Program-made: the position numbers and the translations under genes
Notes under the pieces: model-generated
Databases searched by the model: none
What the model was told of the DNA's origin: nothing
Seen by the model: only the letters and a program-made list of their open reading frames with translations
Assembly (NCBI GenBank): GCA_910575625.1
Contig: CAJTFD010000007.1
Coordinates: 124,001-188,000 of the forward strand
Direction: 5' to 3'
DNA: 64,000 nt
Source of the DNA: Clostridia bacterium
GTDB taxonomy: Bacteria > Bacillota > Clostridia > Lachnospirales > Lachnospiraceae
Shown: positions 25,990 through 34,634 of the stretch, in pieces
Numbering within the stretch: position 1 is the first letter of the stretch
How the letters are laid out: every line of letters begins with the position of its first letter

Positions 25990-28594
25990 AGTCAAAAACA
26001 AAAAAGTCATCCGCCGCCTGGCCAACAAGAGTTTCCGCAGCAATCAGACGCGGAACATGATCGCGGTCCTGGCCATCGCCCTGACCACCATGCTCTTTAC
26101 CACCATCTTTACGATCGGCCTTGGCACCATCGAAAGTTTCCAACTCTCCACCATGCGCCAATCCGGCGGGAACTGCCATGGCGTGTTCAAGAACCTGACC
26201 TGGGAACAATACGACCGCTTAAAAGAACACCCCTCGATCAAAGAATGCGCCCCCTGCATCCTGGCCGCCGAGGACATCAAAAACCCGGAATTTTTAAAAC
26301 GCCATGTGGAGGCCTGGTACATGCCCGCATACCACTACCCACACTGTTTCCTAAACATCATAGACGGAAAAGCTCCCGAAAAACCTCAGGAGATCCTCAT
26401 GGACGACATGTCCTTACAGCTCCTGGGCCTTCCGGCAAAAGCCGGACAGGAAGTGACTTTAGAGATGCAGCTTGGATTCTCGCGCGAAGAGACGATCCCG
26501 CGCACGTTCTATGTCAGCGGTGTACTCCAGTCCGACCCGGCCTTCAATGTGGGCTTCGCCATCGTCTCCGACGCGTATCTGGACACATACGCCGACGAAC
26601 TGACCTACACATATGACAAAGACTATTCCCGGGTGGGGGCCATCCGCATGGATGTGAATTTTTCCAATTCCCTGGGGATCCAGAAGAACCTGGATAAAGT
26701 GATCCGCGACTGCGGCTATTCCACAGATGAGACGCAAAAAGACTATATCGAGAGCAACGCCAACTGGGCCTACATCTCCGACGGGGCGGAGGCCGACCCT
26801 ATGACCATGGCCGCCATGGCCGCCGGCCTGCTGCTGGTCCTGTTCACCGGATACCTGATCATCTACAACGTGTTCCAGATATCCGTCATGAAGGATATCC
26901 GCTACTACGGCCTGTTAAAGACCGTGGGCACCACCGGACGGCAGGTAAAAAAGATCCTGCGCCATCAGGCCGTCTGGCTGTCCGTCCTGGGGATCCCCCT
27001 GGGCATCCTGGCCGGCTTCTTTATCGGAAAGGGGATCGTGCCATCCATCATAGCGTCCAGCGCGATCCAGGCGGAAACTCAGGTATCCTTCCACCCCCTG
27101 ATCCTGGTCGGAGCCACACTCTTTAGCGCACTCACCGTATCCATCTCCATCGGCAAGCCCTCCCGGATCGCGGCAAAAGTCTCCCCCGTGGAGGCCGTGC
27201 GTTACACCGACAATACACAACATAAAAAGAAGAACCCAAAACCAAAGAAGAGCACCAAAGGCGGCCGGATCTCCCGGATGGCCCTGGCCAGTCTGTCCTG
27301 GAACAGAGGACGCACCACCGTGGTGATCATCTCCCTCTCCCTGGCGATCATCCTCCTAAATAGCGTTTTCACCCTGACGGACTCCTTCGATATGGATATG
27401 TACCTAAAAAGATTTTCCACCTTCGATGTGCTGATCGGGAACGCCCGCTACTTCGGTATGGACACCTATCGCGGCTCAACAGACACCACGATCGATACGG
27501 AAAATCTCTCAGACTCCTTCATCGACGCCTGCGCCGCCCAGGACGGTTTTCAGGAAGCCGGGCGCATCTATGGCTCTGGCCGGATCGGACTGGATACCAC
27601 CACATACCAGGCGCCGCCCTATGCCAAACAGGATGAAAACGGGAACTTCTATGAGATCATAAACGGGATCAAGATCGAATATAAAACAGACCAGGACGGC
27701 ATCTTATGGGACCACACGTTCCTCTACGGACTGGACGACCTTCCTCTGCGCACCGTCGAAGTATGGAAAGGCGAAACTGATCCGGAGAAGATCCGTGCGA
27801 AACTCTCCACCGGAAAATATATCTTATGTGGCGTCCAGACCGATGACAACGATGTCCCGATGGAAGAGAAGGTCATGCACCTGCCCGGCGACCAGATCAC
27901 CCTTGTACAGCCGGACGGGACCAAACGGCAGTTTGAAGTCCTCTCCCTGATCAAGATAAATTATTACGGCATCAGCTGCCGGAGATGGGAGGCATTTGCC
28001 TATTACACCACCTCCGACATCTTTCGGGAGATGGAATCCGATAAATACCTGATGAGCTGCGCGATCGACGTGGCGGATGACAAAGAAGCAGATTTTGTCC
28101 AATTCGTGGAACAATACACCACCACCCAGGAACCACTGATGTCCTATGAGTCCAAACAGACATACCTGAAAGAATTTTCAAAGATGACGGACCTGTTCAT
28201 CCTGATCGGAGGTGTCTTATCCTTTGTCATCGGTATGATCGGGATCTTGAACTTCATCAATACGATCCTGACCGGGATCGTATCCCGGCAAAAAGAATTT
28301 GCCATGATGGAAGCCATCGGCATGACCAAAAGGCAGCTCACCCGGATGCTCATCTTGGAGGGCCTGTATTATGCCGGGATCACGATCGCCGCCTCCCTTA
28401 CGGTGGGCTGTCTCTTTTCCTTGACCGTCGTGCGCGTATTGGCGGACGGGATCTGGTTCATGCAGTATCATTTTGTACTGGGGCCGATGCTGGCTGTATA
28501 CCCGTTCTTGCTGGTCTTGAGCATGCTCATCCCTTACCTGGTGTATCTGCCCCAACGGAAGATGGACGTGGTCTACTGCCTGACGGACAATTAA
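25982..28594 (+). CDS. FtsX-family ABC transporter permease
   Basis: 870-residue permease. The N-terminal helix (IAVLAIALTTMLFTTIFTIG, about residue 30) is followed by an extracytoplasmic domain, three helices near residues 270-420, a second FtsX unit that begins with another helix (TVVIISLSLAIILLNSVF), a large external domain and a final three-helix block ending PYLVYLPQRKMDVVYCLTDN. Two FtsX domains in one chain are typical of the MacB/BceB-like or SalY-like exporters in Firmicutes. ATG at 25982 is used because AAGGAC lies before it and the ATPase gene overlaps it. Substrate is unknown; antimicrobial peptide resistance or lipoprotein export are possible. Confidence 0.9.
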   Translation: MRKVKNKKVIRRLANKSFRSNQTRNMIAVLAIALTTMLFTTIFTIGLGTIESFQLSTMRQSGGNCHGVFKNLTWEQYDRLKEHPSIKECAPCILAAEDIKNPEFLKRHVEAWYMPAYHYPHCFLNIIDGKAPEKPQEILMDDMSLQLLGLPAKAGQEVTLEMQLGFSREETIPRTFYVSGVLQSDPAFNVGFAIVSDAYLDTYADELTYTYDKDYSRVGAIRMDVNFSNSLGIQKNLDKVIRDCGYSTDETQKDYIESNANWAYISDGAEADPMTMAAMAAGLLLVLFTGYLIIYNVFQISVMKDIRYYGLLKTVGTTGRQVKKILRHQAVWLSVLGIPLGILAGFFIGKGIVPSIIASSAIQAETQVSFHPLILVGATLFSALTVSISIGKPSRIAAKVSPVEAVRYTDNTQHKKKNPKPKKSTKGGRISRMALASLSWNRGRTTVVIISLSLAIILLNSVFTLTDSFDMDMYLKRFSTFDVLIGNARYFGMDTYRGSTDTTIDTENLSDSFIDACAAQDGFQEAGRIYGSGRIGLDTTTYQAPPYAKQDENGNFYEIINGIKIEYKTDQDGILWDHTFLYGLDDLPLRTVEVWKGETDPEKIRAKLSTGKYILCGVQTDDNDVPMEEKVMHLPGDQITLVQPDGTKRQFEVLSLIKINYYGISCRRWEAFAYYTTSDIFREMESDKYLMSCAIDVADDKEADFVQFVEQYTTTQEPLMSYESKQTYLKEFSKMTDLFILIGGVLSFVIGMIGILNFINTILTGIVSRQKEFAMMEAIGMTKRQLTRMLILEGLYYAGITIAASLTVGCLFSLTVVRVLADGIWFMQYHFVLGPMLAVYPFLLVLSMLIPYLVYLPQRKMDVVYCLTDN

Positions 28595-28653
28595 GAACTG
28601 GATATCCCACCGGCGATATCACTCATCCGTGCGCATTGATGGATATCATACTC

Positions 28654-28692
28654 AAAGAGAGCGGAGGCATTTACATCACCTCCGCTCTCTTT
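28654..28692. terminator. Bidirectional terminator between exporter and secreted protein
   Basis: A 14-base perfect stem, AAAGAGAGCGGAGG (28654-28667) with CCTCCGCTCTCTTT (28679-28692), between convergent genes. Confidence 0.7.
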
Positions 28693-28695
28693 CTA

Positions 28696-31164
28696 TCATT
28701 GAATGCGCACTTTTTTTGTTTTTCCGTTCCCGATATATGTTTTTCCCTTATAGGTCTTATAAGCTTTTACCGTAAATGTATAAGTCTTCCCAGCTTCCAG
28801 TTTTTTGCTGGTGAACTTGGCGCCTTTTGTATTCTTCAGCGTCTTCCAGGGTTCATCCTTGCCAGTTCTGTAGCGTATCTTATAGCCAGTAGCCCCTTTT
28901 ACCTTCTTCCATGTCAGTATGACCTTATTCTGCTTGACAGTCGCTTTAAAAGTTGCAGCTGCCGGCTTGGTCGCAGCATATATTGAGACATAAGATCTGC
29001 TCAGATACTGTTCCTGCCCCTGGGTCATGTATCCTTTTATGGCAAAACGATGACCGCTCCCGGGTTTCAGTTTCCGTACGGTATAAACAGTCTTTTCAGA
29101 TCCCACAGATGCGATCTGTTTCCATACAGAGTTTTTATATTGATATACGATGTATCCTTCCGCTCTTGGGATCTTGTTCCATTTCAGTTTAATGCTCCTC
29201 CTACTGGAAACCGCCTTTAATCCAGAAACCTTTGGAACAGATACAGGCTCTGGCGTGGCCGTCAGGACGGGTGTATCTGTGGGTTTTGGTGTATCCGTTG
29301 GAGCCGGCGTATCTGTGGGCGCTGGTGTGTCTGTCGGAACCGGCGTATCTGTCGGATCAGGTGTATCTGTTACTGCCGGCGTATCCGTAGGGATCGGTGT
29401 GACTGTGTAGGACGGTATCCCTGACGGAGTCGGCGAGACTATCGGTGTCTCTTCCGGTTCGGGATTCCCATCTATTTCTTGACTGAGATCCTTTGCTGTC
29501 AGAGGTCCCTCCAAAGCATTCTGGACGCAATCTTTATCATCGATCAGAACAGTGAAAGGCAATTTCAGGGACTCGGCTGATAAGTTAAAGATCTTGGCAT
29601 AAGAACCCATCGCTTGCTGGATCTCATTGCCTTCGGTGCCATCCCCAATATCCGCAGCATGACAAAATTCAAGGTTTGGAACATCTTTAAACTGTTCTGC
29701 ATAGACTACAATCTCTTCTCTGGTCGCCTTGCCGCACTCCGCAAAGACCACGCGGAGTTTACCTTCCTTGTATAGACTGCTCTCCAGGACATTTTCAAGG
29801 GTCTGGAGCGTATGTTCACTGGAAGTTGTATCCTCGATGCCCACATCGCTGGGATCCTCAGCAGCCATGCTCCGAACTTCACCGTTTTCGGGCTGTCCTG
29901 CGGCTATCGTCCCGAAGATGAGCGTTGTCGTCTTTCCTGGAGACGGTTCCAACGAAACAGTGTTCCCACTTATGATAGAAGGAAGTCCGTTTTTTACCGG
30001 ATTAGGATTAGGTGTCGCTGTAGGGAGCGGCTCCGGGGTCGTATCTGAAGGATCTGACGGGTTTATGATCTGGTCCAGTTCCCCCTTGATATATCCTTCA
30101 GTCTGATAGCCCTGCACGACTTTCCGTACCCGATCATGCTCGTCGATCAGGACTATGAGCGGGAAATTCACAGAATTGCCGATCTCTGTATTAAAACGGG
30201 CGTATCGGAACATCGCATTGTAAATACTGTCAAGACCTGTCTTCCCATCATCATAACAGAATGTAATGGGGCTTCCGTTATACCGCTCCGCGAAAGCTGC
30301 GGTCTCCGCTTGTGTCTTACCTGTGGCTTCCGCAAAGAGCACCCGGATATTGTCATTCCCGGCCCAACTACTGCCGGCGATCTCCTGGACGGTGGCCTTG
30401 GTCTTTCCGCAATTGGTCTTCCCAAAGATAAGGACCGTGTTCTTTTTGGGAGTCTCCCTGTAAGTTGTCGGGATCCTTTCTCCTCCTATGGAACAGAATG
30501 TATAGTCTGGATCCTCACCAAGACCTGGCGGCGTTGTTGGGATCGGACTTTCTGGTCCTGAAGATGGGTTCCCCGGATCTGGATCCGCGAGCTTGTCGAT
30601 CTCCGCCTTGAGAACGTCTGCGCCCACACTGTTCCCCGTCTGTATAAATTGTCTTGCCCGGTTGTTTTTATCGATCAATATAATGACAGGGTATTTATAG
30701 CTTTGTGTATTTCCCCCAAGACGCTGAAGATAATCATTCCGGACCTTCTCTACCGTACCCATCGTCTCATGATAACAATAAATAATCTTATCGGATGTAT
30801 CCTGACAATCTATCTCTTTAAAATCCGCAACTTCTGATCGATCCGCACCCGTAACTTCAATAAAGATTGTACGTGTATCCTCTGCAGTGATCAAGGGACT
30901 TGCTATAATATTTTTAAGAGTGGTCTTGGTCCTTCCACACGTAGTAAACCCAAATACAAGAACGGTCGTTCTGCCGTCCCCCTCACTTTGGGTGGTGATA
31001 CTTTCCCCATCTATCGTATTGAACGTATATTTAGGATTCTCCGCGCCAATCTGTACTGCACCTTCATCGGCCGCCAAGATCTGCGTCCCACTGATCTTTT
31101 GTGATAATGGGAGCATAAGAACGAGAAGGATGAGACATAATACTTGAAACAGCCTTTTTTTCAT
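28696..31164 (-). CDS. Secreted protein with three degenerate thioredoxin-like domains and two fibronectin type III domains
   Basis: 822 residues: signal peptide (MKKRLFQVLCLILLVLMLPL, cut about residue 31); three repeats of a TlpA/thioredoxin-like domain (about 37-195, 205-350, 370-540); a Thr-Pro-rich linker with about eight TDTP units; two fibronectin type III-like domains (LKWNKIPRAEGYIVYQY and LTWKKVKGATGYKIRYR). Each thioredoxin-like unit keeps the strand before the active site (TTVLVFGF, NTVLIFGK, TTTLIFGT) and the cis-proline strand (YPVIILID, FPLIVLID, LPFTVLID), but the CxxC is changed to TTCGRTK, TNCGKTK and no cysteine at all. Dithiol exchange by the usual mechanism is therefore unlikely. 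The ATG at 31164 has AGGAG; an in-frame upstream ATG at 31266 lacks a site and would put a charged stretch before the signal. No cell-wall sorting motif or anchor seen. Function unknown. Confidence 0.8.
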   Translation of the reverse strand: MKKRLFQVLCLILLVLMLPLSQKISGTQILAADEGAVQIGAENPKYTFNTIDGESITTQSEGDGRTTVLVFGFTTCGRTKTTLKNIIASPLITAEDTRTIFIEVTGADRSEVADFKEIDCQDTSDKIIYCYHETMGTVEKVRNDYLQRLGGNTQSYKYPVIILIDKNNRARQFIQTGNSVGADVLKAEIDKLADPDPGNPSSGPESPIPTTPPGLGEDPDYTFCSIGGERIPTTYRETPKKNTVLIFGKTNCGKTKATVQEIAGSSWAGNDNIRVLFAEATGKTQAETAAFAERYNGSPITFCYDDGKTGLDSIYNAMFRYARFNTEIGNSVNFPLIVLIDEHDRVRKVVQGYQTEGYIKGELDQIINPSDPSDTTPEPLPTATPNPNPVKNGLPSIISGNTVSLEPSPGKTTTLIFGTIAAGQPENGEVRSMAAEDPSDVGIEDTTSSEHTLQTLENVLESSLYKEGKLRVVFAECGKATREEIVVYAEQFKDVPNLEFCHAADIGDGTEGNEIQQAMGSYAKIFNLSAESLKLPFTVLIDDKDCVQNALEGPLTAKDLSQEIDGNPEPEETPIVSPTPSGIPSYTVTPIPTDTPAVTDTPDPTDTPVPTDTPAPTDTPAPTDTPKPTDTPVLTATPEPVSVPKVSGLKAVSSRRSIKLKWNKIPRAEGYIVYQYKNSVWKQIASVGSEKTVYTVRKLKPGSGHRFAIKGYMTQGQEQYLSRSYVSIYAATKPAAATFKATVKQNKVILTWKKVKGATGYKIRYRTGKDEPWKTLKNTKGAKFTSKKLEAGKTYTFTVKAYKTYKGKTYIGNGKTKKVRIQ

Positions 31165-31362
31165 AAAAACTCCTTTCTTAAATCTATAAACATAAAGTAC
31201 GGTCATTATAGCATAAAGAAAATGGAGATTCAACCGGATGAACGTCCTGCTGTCGCAGCTTAACAATCTCTTCGTTCCCGCCGTTATCTGGCCGGTGTCC
31301 CTTTTAAAGTTCCCGATATTATTTCACCATACTGGCGATCCCCCAAAAATCGGCGCAGTAAA

Positions 31363-31668
31363 GGATATGAGATCCATTGCGGCAAGACCCGACTGGAAGA
31401 AAACGCCCTTTCTCTGCTGTGCCTGGAAAACGGGGAAACAGACGGTGCGCTCAGCCCGGACGGACATGTGGCCGGCTGCTGCATCCACCGCCTGTTCGAC
31501 CACCCCGCACAACGTGCAAAATGGCTGCAGCGACTGCAGGCCCCTTCCGATGGGATCGAACAGAGCCAGCGTGTAGACGCGGCCTTAGATCAGGTCGCTG
31601 AAGAACTGGAACGATGCCTGGATCTGGATGCCGTGCTCGCGATCGCCAGAAATTTTCAAAAAAACTAG
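31363..31668 (+). pseudogene. cobQ: Remnant of cobyric acid synthase C-terminal domain
   Basis: The frame ending at the TAG 31666-31668 reads KGYEIHCGKT, then TDGALSPDGHVAGCCIHRLFD, then DQVAEELERCLDLDAVLAIA. This is the pattern of the end of CobQ (GYEIHMGRT, DGAVS..G.V.GTYLHGLFD, LDRLADVVR..LDMDAI). The glutaminase cysteine part and the whole N-terminal synthetase are absent; the frame is closed by a stop at 31261-31263 and the stretch 31264-31362 is not recognisable. The stop codon is provided by the CTAGAG end of the element at 31665. Probably a non-functional leftover of a deleted cob gene. Confidence 0.7.
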
Positions 31669-31778
31669 AGTATGTCTTAAAAATCATTCACGTCACCCGC
31701 ATGCCCCACTTTGCGGGGAATCTGCCCCGCAAAGTGTGACGCACGGTTGACATAAAGCATTTTTAAGACACCCTCTAG
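31665..31778. repeat. CTAGAG-ended palindromic element, copy A (114 bp)
   Basis: Ends are CTAGAGTATGTCTTAAAAAT (31665-31684) and, on the other strand from 31778, CTAGAGGGTGTCTTAAAAAT. The centre is a 12-base perfect stem, CACTTTGCGGGG with CCCCGCAAAGTG (31707-31736). The part read inward from 31778 (GCTTTATGTCAACCGT) matches copy B at 41046-41060 (GCTTTATATCAACCGT). No reading frame is present. It looks like a non-autonomous miniature element. Its TAGs are the stop codons of both flanking reading frames. Confidence 0.8.
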
Positions 31779-32383
31779 AGAAAAGCTTTCTTCGCCAACT
31801 GATCCGCCAGATCATTGTATGTGTCCCCGGAGTGGCCCTTGACTTTTACAAAACGGATATCCACCTTGCCTTTGGCCTGTTCATAAAAGGCTTTATAGGA
31901 TTGCGTCCCCTCCTTTTTCGTCTGCCACTCCCCGGTACACCATTTGGCGATCCCCTCATAATCGTGGAAGATCGTCACACTTTTGATCTGATGATCCAGG
32001 CAATACTGGATCGCTTTCTGAGAGCCTTTGATCTCACCGGCCACGTTGCGCATCTGTGCCAGCTCCGCATCGTCATAAAGTTCAGAAAAATGGAGTTCCT
32101 CTCCCTCATGGAAGAGCACCACCCCGCAAGAAAACTGTTTCCGCCCCGCCTGGTAACTGCCGTCCACATAGGCGACCGCCTCCGTCTGGATCTCATCCGT
32201 CCCCTCAGATGCTCCCGGCCCGGCCGACCCAGGCAGACGCATATATTCCTCCGCCTGGGCCATGGTTGGAAAACTCTTAAATACAGCTCCTGAAAATCCG
32301 CGGACCTGTTCCTGGCACTGCGCCCATGTCTGATAGATCCCCGGTTTCCTGCCTGTCCTGACTGCATATACTTTCTTTGCCAT
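31775..32383 (-). CDS. rnhA: Ribonuclease H with N-terminal hybrid-binding (viroplasmin-like) domain
   Basis: 202 residues. The N-terminal 45 (KKVYAVRTGRKPGIYQTWAQCQEQVRGFSGAVFKSF) are the RNase H1 hybrid-binding domain. A linker is followed by the RNase H catalytic domain, with AVAYVDGSYQ (first Asp), NVAGEIKGSQKAI (Glu), TIFHDYEGIAKW and VKGHSGDTYNDLADQLAKKAF. ATG at 32383 has GGGAGGGG upstream. The stop TAG is the terminal CTAG of the palindromic element, so the original end may have been slightly different. Confidence 0.9.
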   Translation of the reverse strand: MAKKVYAVRTGRKPGIYQTWAQCQEQVRGFSGAVFKSFPTMAQAEEYMRLPGSAGPGASEGTDEIQTEAVAYVDGSYQAGRKQFSCGVVLFHEGEELHFSELYDDAELAQMRNVAGEIKGSQKAIQYCLDHQIKSVTIFHDYEGIAKWCTGEWQTKKEGTQSYKAFYEQAKGKVDIRFVKVKGHSGDTYNDLADQLAKKAFL

Positions 32384-32431
32384 ATGATCCCCTCCCTTTA
32401 CACCGCAACTGATCATTTTGTTGATCATCAT

Positions 32432-33121
32432 TTACACTTTGAAACGGTACCCAACCCCCCATATCGTCTCAATGTACTGGGGCTTTGCCGTGTTAAACTC
32501 TATCTTCTCCCGGATCTTCTTGATATGCACCGTTACCGTAGCGATGTCTCCCACCGACTCCATATCCCATATCTCCCGGAACAATTCTTCCTTTGTGAAC
32601 ACCCGGTTTGGGTTCTCCGCCAGGAATGTGAGCAGATCAAATTCCTTCGTGGTAAAATTGGTCTCCTCCCCGTTTACCCAGACCCGCCTGGCGGTCTTAT
32701 CCACTTTGATCCCCCGGATCTCCACGATCTCATTTTGCGGGACGCCGCTGTGGATCAAGCGGTTATACCGTTCCAGATGGGCCTTCACCCGGGCCACCAG
32801 CTCACTGGGGCTGAACGGTTTTGTCATATAGTCGTCCGCCCCCAGCCCTAAGCCCCGTATCTTATCAATGTCATCCTTCTTCGCGGATACCATGATGATC
32901 GGTGTGTTTTTCGCATCCCGGACCTGTCTGCAGATTTCAAAACCGTCCACCTCCGGCAGCATAAGATCCAGTATGATCAGGTCAAAAGCCCCTTCCAGCG
33001 CCATCTCCAGCCCTAAGTCCCCCCGGGTGGCGATCTTTACCTCAAACCCGCTCAATTCCAGATAATCTTTCTCCAGATCCGCGATCGCTTCCTCGTCTTC
33101 TATGATCAGAATCTTACTCAT
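32432..33121 (-). CDS. OmpR/PhoB-family response regulator
   Basis: 229 residues: receiver domain with phospho-acceptor Asp52 (DLIILDLMLPEVDG), Lys in VSAKKDDIDK, then a winged-helix DNA-binding domain (TTKEFDLLTFLAENPNRVFTKEELFREIW). The start ATG at 33121 overlaps the sensor kinase 3' end by eight bases and has AGGAGG upstream, so translation is coupled. The target genes cannot be told from sequence. Confidence 0.94.
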   Translation of the reverse strand: MSKILIIEDEEAIADLEKDYLELSGFEVKIATRGDLGLEMALEGAFDLIILDLMLPEVDGFEICRQVRDAKNTPIIMVSAKKDDIDKIRGLGLGADDYMTKPFSPSELVARVKAHLERYNRLIHSGVPQNEIVEIRGIKVDKTARRVWVNGEETNFTTKEFDLLTFLAENPNRVFTKEELFREIWDMESVGDIATVTVHIKKIREKIEFNTAKPQYIETIWGVGYRFKV

Positions 33122-34262
33122 TTGCTGGTACCTCCTGATATTTTCTAAGCACAAAGTACATGATGGTGCCGATGCCCTCCCTGCTGGTGGCCCACACCTT
33201 TCCTCCATGGTCTTCCATGATCTTCTTTACGATCGACAGCCCGATCCCGCTGCCGCCCTTGGACGAATTCCGGGATACATCCGTGCGGTAAAAACGGTCG
33301 AAGATATACGCCAGATCTTTTGCCGCGATCCCTTTGCCGTTGTCCTCGATCTCCACCTGGATAAAATCCCCCACGTCCTTTACACGGAGCTGGATGATCC
33401 CGTGGCTCTTATTCATATATTTTGTAGAATTGCTGATGATGTTATTCACCACCCGCCCCAGCTGCTCACCGTCCGCGATGATCACCACGTCCTCGTCCAC
33501 ATAATTGGCGTAGACCAGTTCGATCCCTTTTACATCCAGTTCCAAACCCATTTCTTCCACGCAGTCGTCAAAATAATCGTTGACCCGGATCTTGCTGAAG
33601 GTGTAGGGGATCCGGTTGGTGTCGATCTTGGAATAGAAGGTCAATTCGTTGATCAGATGGTCCATCTCCGTCGTCTTGTTGTAGATCGTACGGATATAAC
33701 GGTCCATCTTCTCCGGCGTGTCCGCCACCCCGTCCATGATCCCCTCCACATAGCCTTTGACCGCTGTGATCGGGGTCTTCAGATCATGGGATATATTGCT
33801 GATGAGCTCTTTGTTTTCCTTGTCCAGGACGATCTTCTCTTCTGTGGACTCCTTTAACCTCTTGCGCATCTCCTCAAAATCCCGGCACAGCTCGGCAAAT
33901 TCATCGTTCCCCTCCACTTCCAGGGTAAAATCCAGATTGCCTTCTTTGATGTTATTCGTAGCCCTTTTTAATTTTACCAAAGGCGCAGCCACGCTCCTGT
34001 AGATCCAGGAACCCACCGTGAGACTGGTGAAGATCATGATCACCAGGACCACGGATAACACATCCTTCGTCATCAACTGGACCCGGGCCGTACTCTCATT
34101 GGATTCCGCTATGGAGATATCATAAGAAGATTCCGGCATCTGCGACCCGGCTGCATGCCCCGCCTGGATCTGCCCGAATCCATATAAAGTCGCCATCAGC
34201 AAGAGCACGGGCACCAGTACGACCATGAGAAACCCTATGATGATCCTGTTCTGTAGCTTCAT
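33114..34262 (-). CDS. Membrane sensor histidine kinase (HAMP, HisKA, HATPase)
   Basis: 382 residues: first membrane helix at 7-29, a short external loop of about 40 residues (small sensor), second helix near 70-92, HAMP domain, dimerisation domain with the phospho-histidine in ISHDLKTPITAVKGY near residue 158, and ATPase domain with NIISNSTKYM, DNGKGI and GGSGIGLSIVKKIMEDHGG. The small external loop suggests sensing at the membrane interface. It lies upstream of and overlapping its response regulator. Confidence 0.93.
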   Translation of the reverse strand: MKLQNRIIIGFLMVVLVPVLLLMATLYGFGQIQAGHAAGSQMPESSYDISIAESNESTARVQLMTKDVLSVVLVIMIFTSLTVGSWIYRSVAAPLVKLKRATNNIKEGNLDFTLEVEGNDEFAELCRDFEEMRKRLKESTEEKIVLDKENKELISNISHDLKTPITAVKGYVEGIMDGVADTPEKMDRYIRTIYNKTTEMDHLINELTFYSKIDTNRIPYTFSKIRVNDYFDDCVEEMGLELDVKGIELVYANYVDEDVVIIADGEQLGRVVNNIISNSTKYMNKSHGIIQLRVKDVGDFIQVEIEDNGKGIAAKDLAYIFDRFYRTDVSRNSSKGGSGIGLSIVKKIMEDHGGKVWATSREGIGTIMYFVLRKYQEVPANE

Positions 34263-34280
34263 AAAAATCCCCGCTTCCAC

Positions 34281-34301
34281 ATTTTTTCAGACACACTCTA
34301 G
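34281..34301. repeat. Solo CTAGAG element end upstream of the sensor kinase
   Basis: Read on the minus strand from 34301 this is CTAGAGTGTGTCTGAAAAAA, the same terminus as in copies A and B, but no matching second end lies within 200 bases. It is a degenerate or partial copy 19 bases from the kinase start codon. Confidence 0.55.
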
Positions 34302-34388
34302 ACAAGATTTCGACGGCGATGCGGTGCATCGTCCAGGACTTCAATCTCTAACTGGATGGAGCACTCGTCCAACGTTAGAGACATTATA
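34302..34388 (-). promoter_or_regulatory. Extended -10 promoter and hairpin leader of the two-component operon
   Basis: Minus-strand TGTTATAAT gives an extended -10 (34388-34383); no good -35. The first bases of the transcript form hairpins: TCTCTAAC/GTTAGAGA (34345-34381) and GACGATGC/GCATCG (about 34307-34334). Confidence 0.4.
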
Positions 34389-34484
34389 ACATAGAAGTGA
34401 CATCCTATCTCTAAATTTTCTATAAAAATCGACAGGATACCGAAACCCTCTTCTCCACGCTCACTCCCGTCCATATTTACAGAC

Positions 34485-34513
34485 TTGCATTTCTCATCCC
34501 GCCATGTTATACT
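34485..34513 (+). promoter_or_regulatory. Sigma-A type promoter of queT
   Basis: TTGCAT (34485-34490), 17-base spacer, TATACT (34508-34513). Transcription would start near 34520, exactly at the first base of the structured leader. Confidence 0.7.
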
Positions 34514-34519
34514 ACTATC

Positions 34520-34630
34520 TTGTAAAAGCCCACAAAACCAAGGTCTGATCGGGCTTTTCGGCGGTCACCGCCGTTAAATGTGCCGAGTGTTCGAGACCTT
34601 CCACTCGTAAAACAAAACTAAAGGAGAATC
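34520..34630 (+). ncRNA. Pseudoknotted leader RNA upstream of queT, candidate preQ1 (class III-like) riboswitch
   Basis: Three hairpins can be drawn: P1 AAAAGCCC/GGGCTTTT (34524-34531 with 34551-34558) with a 19-base loop; CGGCGG/CCGCCG (34559-34573); CGAGTG/CACTCG (34584-34607). The loop of the last, AGACCTT (34594-34600), is exactly complementary to AAGGTCT (34540-34546) in the P1 loop, giving a long-range pseudoknot of seven pairs. Then come A-rich bases and AAAGGAGAA of queT. As I recall, preQ1-III riboswitches of gut Firmicutes, upstream of queT, have this kind of layout. Class is inferred from context and shape, not from a consensus match. Confidence 0.5.
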
Positions 34631-34634
34631 TATC

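Noticed and set aside
29150-29410. Gly-Val-Ser repeat protein on the plus strand
   Set aside because: It is the antisense of the TDTP linker of the secreted protein.
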